This document shows, piece after piece, positions 34,301 to 46,300 of a stretch of DNA of 64,000 nucleotides. Each line of letters begins with the position of its first letter. Position 1 is the first letter of the stretch. The notes under the pieces are model-generated. The model searched no databases and was not told where the DNA came from. It saw only the letters and a program-made list of their open reading frames with translations. Origin of the DNA: Oscillospiraceae bacterium (lineage in GTDB: Bacteria; Bacillota; Clostridia; Oscillospirales; Acutalibacteraceae); contig SVOJ01000003.1 of assembly GCA_015066385.1 (NCBI GenBank), positions 1-64,000 on the forward strand. The letters run 5' to 3'. The position numbers were made by a program, and so were the translations under genes.

Positions 34301-37300
34301 GAGATCAGGTCAATGCGGCAAATGTGAACATCAACGCCATTCTGATGGCTGACATTGATCTTAAAAACCGCACATGGGATCCCATCGGCAATTCCGATGC
34401 TGATAAATATACGGGTACTTTTGACGGTAACGGTCACACAATTTATAATGTAATGATTACAACCACTTCCTATGACCGCGGATTCTTCGGTCAAGTCACC
34501 AATGCAACCATCAAAAATCTTACACTTGATGGTGTATCCATCAGCGGCAACCGCAACTACGCAGGCGGTATTGTCGGTATTGCGAATGGTGTAACCTTGA
34601 CGGATTGTACGGTATGCAATGTTACCGTCAATACGGCAGGCTATGAACGCATCGGCGGTCTGATCGGTTTTGCAAGAACCAATCAGTATACCGTCAGCAA
34701 TTGTACGGTTGAAAATGCAACGCTGACAGGCTCGGGCAGTATCGGCGGTCTGATCGGCAGATCGGAAGTCAAAGGGACTGTCCGTGATTGTCTTGCAAAA
34801 AATATTACGATTACATCCACAGCGGCTTATATCGGTGGTGCACTTGGTTATGCATACAATGTCACTTCTGAAAACAATACCGTACAGGGGATTTATATCA
34901 ATTCCACAAATTCCAATGCAGGCGGTTTTGTCGGCGAAACACAGAACACCGCTCCGACATTCATCAATTGTTCAGTTATTGCGCTTGATGAAAACACACC
35001 TAACACAATAAGGGGTGCATCATATGTCGGCGGTTTTGCAGGGCGTACCTATAGCGGTACGGGTACATTTACAAATTGCTCTGTTGAAGATATGCAGATC
35101 ACGGCAACAGGGGACAGAATCGGCGGTTTTGTCGGTGAAAACTACAGTGCTTTCAACGCAACGGATTGTTCCGTAAAGAACGTTGTTATCAGCGGTAAAA
35201 CGTTGATAGGCGGTTTTATCGGTCAATCCAATTCCGCTTCCGCTTTTGAAAATTGCGATGTTGATACTGTCACTATTACCGGCACACAGTATAATGCAGG
35301 CTTTATCGGCTCGATGAATGTTGCATCTACCTACAAAAAGTGTGATGTCAGCAATATCAACATTACGGGTACTTCCACACCGTCTTATACTGCAGGTTTC
35401 GGCGGCTATATTACAGAAAAGGTTGTTGCAATTGATGCGTGTAATGTTGTCAATGCCAAACTGACGGGTACTGCAAATATCGGCGGGTTCCTTGGCGTGT
35501 TGAACAAAGGCTCAACCGTACAGAAATCGTCTGTCGTCAATGCCGAAATCAAATCGACGTCTGTTTATACAAACGGCGATTATGCAATCGGCGGATTCAT
35601 CGGTATTGTCGGTTGGGGGACAGCAAACACGGTGCAGTATTGCTTTGCACAGAATGTATCCATTGATGCAGATAGTCTGAATGTCGGCGGCTTTATCGGA
35701 AAAATGGACAATGCCGTCCATCAGATCAAAGAAGTCTATGCAAATGCTGTTGCTATCAATTCTACCAAGACTTATGTCGGCTCCTTTCTCGGCAGATGGG
35801 ATTCGGGTACGACAACAGACTGCTATGCGGTTGCGGTTGACGGGCTTCCGCTTGTTGGTTCTGCAACAGCAGGGCAGTCTCATGTAAATGCGAATGTGAT
35901 TGCTGTTTCTGCCGATGATGTCAAAGACGGTACTTTGACGGAAAATCTTGCAGACATCACCGCTGTATGGAAACAGCATAATGACGACACCGAAAACGGT
36001 TGGCCCGAAATCGGTGAAGCTGCTTTGCCGGAATTGAAAGACGGTTATTATGAAATTTATAATTCCTTCCAGCTTCGTTGGTTCCGAGATGCCGTCAATG
36101 CAGGCGAGTTGACCGCCAATGCAAAACTGATGGCGGATATTGATCTCAAAAACAGAGACTGGTATCCCATCGGTAATGATTCAAAGCGCTATGCAGGTCA
36201 TTTTGACGGGAACGGCCACACCGTCAGCAATGTGAGCATTTCCACGACTGCGGTTGACCGCGGTTTCTTCGGCAAAACAAACAATGCAACCGTTACGGAT
36301 CTTACTCTGGACGGCGTTGCAATCACAACCGTGAGCGATTATGCAGGCGGCCTGATCGCTGTCGCGCTCGGCGGCACATTTGAAAATTGTTCAGTCAGAA
36401 ATGTCTCGATCAATAATACCGGCAAGAGCTACAACGGCGGTTTCATCGGTTTATTCGGCACCAACACGGCTACATTTGTCAATTGCCATACTGAAAATGT
36501 CACCATCAACGGTGCACAGTATAACGCAGGTTTTATTGGCAGAGCCGAAAAACAGGCAACCTATACGGATTGCTCTGCAACCAATGTAACCATCAACGCA
36601 AGCGGTGCTTTTTCGGCAGGTTTCATCGGTTGGGCGGCTGTTGAAAGAATTGAAAACTGCACGGTCACAGGTGTATATATCACTTCGTCCAACACAAACA
36701 ACGGCGGTTTTATCGGCGAAACACAGGATATTGCTGCCGTGATAGCGAATTGTTCCGTTCAACCCTATGACGGAAAAGACAACTTTGTCGGCGGCACTAA
36801 ATATGTCGGCGGCTTCATCGGGCGCATCTATGACGGCGCATCTCTTACTGTCGACGGTTGTTCGGTTGTTTCTACGGATGTTCCGGCAACAAATGCCTAT
36901 GTCGGCGGCTTTGTCGGTGAAAACAATACAACGGGTTATTTTACCGATTGCTCTGTTTATGATGCACAGATCAACGGTACGCAGTATGTCGGCGGTTTCA
37001 ACGGCTATGCAGGCAAGGCCGGCACTTATGAAAACTGTATCGTGCAAACGGCCTCCGTCACAGGTACTGCAAGCCCGACATATGCAGGCGGTTTCTTCGG
37101 TTATATCAACGCAAAAAGTATCATAACCGATTGTCATGTTAATATGATTGCCGTAACAGGACCGTATTATCTCGGCGGTTTCTCGTCTAACCTTGCTGCG
37201 GGCAGTGAAATTCTTTTCTCGAGTGTTGTTGATGCGCAGATCAAGTCCACGCAGACCACAACAACCACCAATGTCTGTGTCGGCGGCTTTATCGGTACCG

Positions 37301-40300
37301 TAGGTTGGGGAACCCCGAATAAGATTCAATACAGTTTTGCACAGAATGTATCGATCGAAGCAACGGGCAAGAATGTCGGCGGCTTTATCGGTTTGGCCGA
37401 TTCTTCCGTTCACAATATCAGTGAATGCTATGTGAATGCGATTACTGTTCCGGGCGAAAACGCTTATACAGGTGCATTTCTCGGCAACCGCACAACAGGT
37501 AACTACAGTGATTTGTTTGCTGTCAATGTTGAAAATCTTCCGTTTGTCGGCAGTGCAACCGTGGCAGTTTCCGGCAATGAAACAGGCATTACAGGTGTTG
37601 CATCCTCGGATGTTTATGACGGCACACTTGAAAGTAAACTCAATGCTGTTACGCCCGTATGGAAGAATCTGAATGAGGATTATGAACACGGCTATCCCGT
37701 CATTGATGACGGAGTCGTTATTGCTCCGACGCAGAATGCGGAAGGCTATTATGAAATCTATACTTCTTATCAGCTTGAATGGTTTGTCAAGTTTGTCAAT
37801 GCCGGCAATGTCAATGCAAATGCAATTCTGATGGATGACATTGACCTTTGTAACAAAGCATGGTTCTCTATGGGTAATAATTCCAATCGTTATGCAGGCA
37901 CTTTCAACGGCAATCAGAAAACTGTTAAGAATATCAATATTTCTGCAACGACTGACAATCAGGGATTCTTCGGCTCTACCGCAGCAACGTTCACAGTGTT
38001 TGATCTGACCCTTGAAAATGTCAGCGTGCAGTCCACCGCTTCTTATGTCGGTGCGCTGGCGGGCGTTCTTCGCGGGAATGCAAAGAACATCACTGTGAAA
38101 AATGTGAATGTTAAAGCCGCATCCTATGCCGGCGGTATGGTCGGCTATGTGGATACCGCCATCACGGTTGAAAATTGCAATGTTGATACTGTCAGTGTCA
38201 GCGGAGCACAGTTTACAGGCGGTATGTTCGGCAGAATCAATGCGCTGTGTACGGTTGCAGACTGCCGTGTTGATAATGTTACGCTTCGTGCAACCAACAC
38301 GTATGCAGGCGGTTTCGCCGGCCTTGTTGCGGGAACGGATTTCACCAATTGCCATGTAAACGGCTTTGATATTGAAAGCACCACATCCAATGTCGGCGCT
38401 ATGTTCGGCAGAGTAGAAGGCACAACACCTTCGCTTGTCAATTGTTCCGCAACCGGCACGGAAAATATGAACCGCATCAAAGCAACGCAATACATCGGCG
38501 GTATCAGCGGTTATATGAATTCTGCTGTTGCTCTTAACGGTATCACGGTTAAAAATATCAATATCACCGCAACTGCAGGTGATTCCTATATCGGCGGTAT
38601 TTACGGTGCTTCTTCCGAGGCCGCAAGCACGTATGAAAGCTGTCTTATCGAAGATATTTCTTTGACCGGTAATAACTATATGGGCGGTTTCTCCGGCACA
38701 TTGTGCAAAGCAACTTCCGTGGTCAAATCAGGTGTTGTCAATGTTTCAGTCAACAGTTCTTCAACCTCTGATAATGCATATGTCGGTGGTTTTATCGGTG
38801 TTGTCGGCTGGGGCGGTATCAATACAATACAGTATTGCTATGCATATGGTGTTGATATTGATGCGGTGAATGCAGGCAATGTCGGCGGATTTATCGGGAA
38901 TACTAATAATGTACAGCATCTCATCAGTGAATGTTATGCCTCCGTCAACTCCATTAACAGCACAAAGAAATATGTCGGCTCGTTCATCGGTCAGCGGGCA
39001 ACGGGTGTGTTTGCAGACTGTTTTGCAACTGCGTTTGAAAATTACCCGCTGATCGGCAGCGCTACCGCATTTGTAAGCGGCGATGTTTCTGCTATTACGG
39101 AAGTGACTTTCGATCAGGTTCATAACGGTGAACTTGCAGATGAATTGAACAGTGTTACGGAAGTGTGGAAGCAACATAATAACGAGCTCACGGCAGGATG
39201 GCCCGAAATCGGCACAGCCGATCCGCCTGTATTGAATGAGAACGGTTATTATGAAATCTACAATTCCTTCCAACTCCGTTGGTTCCGTGATACGGTTAAC
39301 GACGGAAATATAAATATCAATGCCATCCTGATGGCAGATATCAACCTCAAGAACCGTACTTGGGAGCCCATCGGTAATGACGGCAAACGATATGCAGGTC
39401 ATTTTGACGGTAACGGTCATACAGTCAGTAACGTACTTATTTCTTCAGTTGCGGTGGATCGCGGTTTCTTCGGGCAGATTACCAATGCAACGATCGAAAA
39501 TCTGTCACTTGACGGTTTGACTGTCAACGGCAACCGCAGTTATTCGGGTGGTCTTGTCGGTGTTGCAAACGGTGTCACTCTTAAAAATTGTGAAGTCAGA
39601 AACGTTCTGATTGATACGGCAGGTTATGAAAGTGCGTCCGCTCTTGTCGGTTATATTCGTACAAATGCATCTGAAATCACGAACTGCCGTGTTGTTAATG
39701 CGCAGATAAGGGGTTCCAAATATGTCGGCGGTCTTGTTGCCAGAATCGATATTGCAACTACCATTTCCGATTGTCTTGCTGAAAATATCATGATTTCTGC
39801 AACAAACACTTATGTCGGTGGTATGGTCGGTTATGCAAACGGATGCAATATTTCCGATTCAATTGTGAAAGGAATTTATATCACGTCGACAAGCAACAAT
39901 GCAGGTGGCTTTATCGGTGAATCGCAGGGCGGTATCACTGTAACGAATTGTTCAGTTGAACCTCTTGCTGAAGATGTTCCAAATTCGATTTCCGCTGTGA
40001 ATTATGTCGGTGGCTTCATTGGCAGACATTATGCAGGCGATGCAAAGTTTGAAAATTGTACGGTTTCGGATGTCACCGTAACAGACAGCGGCAGCTATGT
40101 CGGTGGTTTTATCGGTGAAAATTACAAGTCAGCAACCTTTGTTTCCTGCGCGACACAGAATATTACAATGGACAGTGATAAGTATGCAGGCGGTTTCATC
40201 GGTTATCTTTCCGCGGTTGCAACTATGGCTAAATGCACAACAACTGACACTGTTATCAATGCAACGGGAACGGATCCCTATGTCGGCGGTTTCGCAGGTT

Positions 40301-43300
40301 ACACAAATGCAAAAATGACAGCCAATGAATGCGAAGTGCATGACATTCAGATTACAGCGATCGGAACCATCGGCGGTTTCTCGGGCAATCTTGCTGCAGG
40401 TTCGCAGATTGAAAAGAGCTTTGTTGTCAATGCCGAATTGTATCCCGCCGCCGCAAGTACCGCCGCGGCAAACACGGGTGGTTTCATCGGCGTCTGCGGT
40501 TGGTCAACTGCCAACAGTATCACATGGTCTTATGTTGCAAAAACCATCATTGACGGTGAAGGTCAGAATATCGGTGGCTTTATCGGAAAAACAGACAATG
40601 CCGCCCACATTATAAAAGAATGCTATGCTGATGCCGAAATTGCAAGCACTGCGGCTTATGTCGGGTCGTTTGCAGGTTACAAGTCAAGCGGAACATTTAC
40701 GGATTGCTTTGCTTCAACAGACGGTCGTATCCCTGCTGTCGGCAGTGATGTGGCAGACCTTGTTGAAACAGTTTCCGTTGCCGAAGTGCGTGACGGCACA
40801 CTGGCAAATATTCTTGACAGCATCAGCGGCATCTGGAGACAATATAATAACGACTACACAAACGGCTATCCCGTCATCGGGCAAGCAAATCCCCCTGTGC
40901 AGAATGCAGACGGGTATTATGAAATTTACACAGCATATCAGTTGCGTTGGTTTATGAGCCATGTCAATGCATCTACAGAAAATGCAGCAGCCAATGCAAT
41001 TCTGATGGAAAATATCAATCTTAACTTCCGTGAATGGACACCCATCGGCAAGCATGCAAATCAGTATGCGGGTACATTTGACGGCAACGGCAAGACCATT
41101 TCAGGGGTGCTGATAGCAACAACAGCCTCTGATCGCGGTTTCTTCGGCAAAATCGCAGCAACGGCAGTTGTTAAGAATCTGACTCTTGATGGAATTCGTG
41201 TAACAACTGCTCTCGATTACACAGGTTCTGTTGTCGGTGTTGTCAACGGTGGGCAGGTGCTGAACTGTCATGTCAAAAATATGACAGTTGAAAGTGCGAA
41301 CAGTTCCAAATCTTATGTCGGCGGTCTTGTCGGACAGGTAGAAGGTACTGCTCCCGTGATTCAGAACTGTACCGTAAACGAAATCCTTCTCAACGGATCA
41401 TCTTATGTCGGCGGTCTTATCGGTCTTCTGAAAACAACTGCAACGGTTGAAAATTGCTTTGTGACCAATATTACCGTTCAGTCAACCGCAAAATATGCAG
41501 GCGGTATGTTCGGTGCCGTAACAGCAAATAATACAATCAGAAACAGTGCTGTTATCAACGTGAATGCAACAGCGGCACAGTATCTCGGCGGTTTTGTCGG
41601 CTATACTTCCGCTACGCAAAACTTTGAAAACTGTCATGTAACTGGCGTTAATCTTACCGCTACAAGCACGTCTGTCGGTGGTTTTTCCGGTGAGAGTGCA
41701 GGTGCGGCTGTCTTTGATTCCTGTTCTGTAAAACAGCAGGGAACAGATCGCAATGTTGTAAGCGGCACAAACTATATCGGCGGCTTTGTCGGTCGCGTAT
41801 ATTCCGGTAACAATACCTTTGCAGATTGTTCGACTGTATGCTGTGATGTGATTGCGAACGGTTATAACGCAGGCGGCTTTATGGGTGAAAATAATTCTAC
41901 CGTTCTGCTGACAGATTGTCATGCAACGGATGTGGTTGTTGAAGGTACATATAACGTCGGCGGTTTTGTCGGCGACAGCAGTGCCGCTGCTACTTATACA
42001 CGCTGTTCTGTTGACACTGCTGCTGTTTATGCAAGCAAAACCACGGAATCCAATGCAGGCGGTTTTGCAGGATTCACTTCCGCAAAGGCTGTAATCAATG
42101 ATTGCTATGTGACGGATGCTGACGTGTCAGGGTATATCCGTGTGGCAGGATTTATCGGTGCACTCGGCGGCGGTTCTTCCATACAGAAATCTTATGTATT
42201 GCGTACGGCGGTGCGTTCCGATGCCCAAAGCAATACCACGGATGTCAAGATCGGCGGTTTTGCAGGTACAATCGGGTGGGACAGCGCAAATACCATTCTG
42301 TATTGTTATGCAAATGATGTCACCGTTTCCGCAATCGGTGAAGAAGTCGGCGGCTTTGCAGGCAATATGAATAATGCCGCACATATTGTCAGCGAATGCT
42401 ATGTGAATGCAACAGCTGTTGAATCCGATGCCGCTTATGTCGGCACATTTGTCGGCATCAAATCGAGCGGAACAATCACGGATTGTTATGCAAGTGCGGT
42501 TGCTGCTCTTCCGCGCATCGGTTCCGCAACAGCAGGTGTTGAAGCAGACAATGCAGATGCTGTAAATATCACCAATGCTTCTGAAGTTGCCGATGGCACC
42601 TTGGTTGACAGGATGAATGAAATCACCAACATCTGGCAGCAGTATAATGAAGATTATGAAAACGGATGGCCTGTTATTGATCCGACTGCTACGGAACCTC
42701 TTCTTTCGGAAGACGGTTATTATGAAATCTATACTGCTTACCAGCTTGAATGGTTCACAAAATATGTCAATGCAGGCACAACCACGGCAAAAGCAAGGCT
42801 GATGGCGGATATTGATCTGCAGAGCAAACCTTGGAAATCCATCGGCACAGACAGCAAGAAGTATGCCGGTGTATTCGATGGTAATAATCATACCGTTACA
42901 AATCTGTATATCAATGCAACCGCAAACGATGCAGGCTTCTTCGGGGCAACCGCAGCCGGATTCACGGTATCGGATCTTACTCTGACCAATGTAAATGTAA
43001 CTTCTACCAAGAGTTATGTCGGTGGTCTGGTCGGTGTCCTCAGAGGAAATGTCGAAAATTGCAAGGTGGAAGGTCTTACACTCAGCGGCGCTTCATATGT
43101 CGGTGGTCTTGCAGGTAAAACAGAAGGCAATGTCACAATTGCCGGCAGTTCGGTTGTCGGAACACTGAATCAGAATACAATTGCAAGCAACGGTGAATAT
43201 GCAGGCGGTCTGATCGGCCAGTCTTCTGCAAATCCCTGTGCGATCCGTAATTGTACTGCTGAAAATCTTAAAATCAGCGGCACACAGCGTGTCGGCGGTG

Positions 43301-46300
43301 CTGTCGGTGACATGAGTGATGTCAGCATAATGATTGTCAACACCTTCGCAAAAAATATCTCCATCACTGCAAACCGTTATGTCGGTGGTCTTTCCTATTC
43401 ACTTCGCGCAGGTTCCAACATGATCAACTGTGGCAGTGAAAACATCTCTGTTGTATGTTCGGCAACAGGTGCAATTGAAACAGGTGGTCTTGTCGGTCTT
43501 CTCAACGGCGGCGCAAGCATTGCAGGTTCTTATGCAAAGCGAATTCAATTGCAGACAAACGGCAATAATGTCGGAGGTCTTGTCGGTAATGCCGATAAGG
43601 GAACCGTGTCCGAATGTTGGGCATATGCACTGAATGCAGCAGGTGATACCAATGTCGGCAGCATGATCGGCAGAAGCGGAACGCTTACGCTGATGAACAG
43701 CACATTTGTCGGCAAGAAAGATCAGAATTCTGTCGGCAATAATGTTGCTTTTGACAGTCTTGAAGCAGTCGTTGCAAAGGATATTGCGGACAATTGGTTT
43801 GTATTATTTGAAGAACTGGCAAATACATATTCCGCAGAAGATGTTCTTGCTTTAGCTGCTGAAGAATTTGATGTCCTTTATGCAAAGTTGTTGAATCATT
43901 ACAATATTGTTCTTTATTACGCTGATGTTGCTTATGCATCTATGGTAACCGAAAACGGTTTCGGCATTGCGGATGTGCATGAATTTATGTCTTTGTTCTT
44001 GCTTCGTCATAATGTTGAAATTTTCACGGAATTTATGCAGGATGAAGAAAATCTGCTGGATGCATTCTTTACAGATGAACTTCTTGCAACAGATGTTACA
44101 TCCCTTGCAACGAGTGTTCTGCTTTATGATTATTACGAAGAAGGCAGAGATCTTTGGAATTCTCTGGTTGAAGAATATACATCAGAGGCAATGCTTGCCG
44201 TCCTTGGCGAAACTCGATTTGTTGCAATTGAAAACTTCCTTGCAGATTGTTTCAATGAGCTCACGGCGGCTCGTCTTGAAGCGGAACTGGATGCAGTTAT
44301 TCTTCCTTATGAAGAACAGGGAAGTCGCATCAATATGCTCAACTTCCGTGAAATTGGCAATGCATGCTCAGCAGTTGAAACAGTGATTTATGACGAATTG
44401 CTTGATGAGTTGTCTGATAAACTGAAAGAAAAGTATGCGTATTATCTTATTATCAAAGAACAGCAGCAGAACTTCGTCAAGAACGATGCATTCTCTGTCT
44501 TTGAAAGCAGTACAGTGGAATATCCCACCCGTGTTGTCCGTGAAGATGATGTGGCAAGAGATGAAAGCCCCTCAGAAGACTATGTTGTCACACAGGAAAA
44601 GATGGATGCAATCGTCGAAAAAATCGATACCGTTCTCATGGGTGATGATTTTGCCTATGTTCTCGGACTCGATGAGCCGCTGGACGGAACACTTCGCACG
44701 CTGATCAATGAAGAACTTTATAACGATGAAATCATCAATTCTCTCGTTGAAAGTACATATGTGAAAGCCTGCGAAGAACTTGAGAAAGCCATCGAGGAAG
44801 AAGCCTCAATCAAGGTTCTCGGCATTACCATCACATTCAGAGGAAAAGCGCGTGATGTTATTGAATCCATGATCAAATCGTTCGGTTTGTATCTGCAACC
44901 CAAAGCCTTGGCAGGTGTTATTGACGGAGAAAAGTACCCCCGGGCTAAGGCAGTGCTTCTTGCGGCCGGTGCTGATTGGTCAAAGGTTGAACTTGAAGAT
45001 CCGACTTCGGAAAATTACCTGTATTGGGGTGTAACGGATAAAGACAGTTTCATTGATGCAATGGGCAATTCTTTCCGCGGTCTGTATCCTGCCGCAAGAC
45101 CTCTGTTTACCACCCATTCGTTCTCAAAACAGGCAACGGAAGATGTTATTTCCGGTTGTGACCTGAAAGTGAAACTGACAGTCAATTCCGTTGATGCGTA
45201 TGACGAAACAATTATTCCGCTGTTTGAAACACTCGGCATTACTGATTTGACGGATTCTGCAACATTCAATACCTACACAAGTACCGATGAATACTTCGAC
45301 AGCATTCTTTATCCGCTTTGCAATTGGGTTGAAGATACGCTTGCAAATGCCCCGCTGGCCACTGTTGCAGAGATGTTACCGAATCTTGCATATTACATGG
45401 AATTCGGATTCCTTGAGCAGTGGCTGAAAGCCTTGGCTACATCCATTCATTATGATATTGATGTAACCGTGGGTACATCCTGGGCACACAAGACGGTTGA
45501 CGTTACCAAGGGTTCGATCGACCTGAGTGTTTATGATATGTTGTCAGAAGATGAAGATGACATTCTGTATGGTGCGGATCTTTACAGCATCAGCGGATTG
45601 TTGGATGTAATTCTCAACGCAACGGAAATCGATATGCGACTTCCCGTCAGTGAGAATTCTTATCTTGCTTCACTTGGTGAAATGGTGCAAATGCCTTCTG
45701 CAAACTCCGCAGGAATAAGATATTATGTCAAAGCAAACCGCGGTGATGTTATGTATGTGGTTCTGCGTTATCTCGCACGTGCGCTTGGCAATCGCGATTT
45801 CGTGGAGCATGCACTGAATGCCTTTAATGATGAGGATGAACCTTTTGAACCGCTTGATGATACGCTTGCGGAAATTGTTGACAATATCGGTGCCTCTGCA
45901 GAAGATACGGTTGCTGCAATTGCCGAACTTTGCTTCCCGCAGGAATACAATATGAACCCCGTATCCGTAGCAACGGCAGCCCCCGTCAAGCCTGCAAAGG
46001 TTGTTTATACCAAAGCATGGGCAAAGGAAGATGCGCAGTATATCGTTGATAATCTTTCTGATTTCATTGACAATATGTTCTACCTGCTCGGCATGCAGGA
46101 ACTTGATGTAATGCTCAGTGATCTTGTGGGCGGTGAGATCTACAGAAATGAAAATCTTTCCAAGATCATCATTGAAATCCGTGATCTGGTAACAGATATT
46201 GACGGTTACGAAGAAATTCTGTATCTGCTCAATATGGATATTTCCGATTGGAACGATGTAACGGAAGATTCGCAATGGGGCTTTGAAGACGGTGATAAGG

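Noticed and set aside
36451-38490. 679-codon minus-strand open frame inside the giant gene
   Set aside because: It mirrors the GLUG repeats and is rich in Cys and Ile; no ribosome site or promoter.
31459-43720. Repeats that could suggest a CRISPR array or satellite DNA
   Set aside because: The repeats are long, imperfect and keep one coding frame throughout; they are protein repeats.
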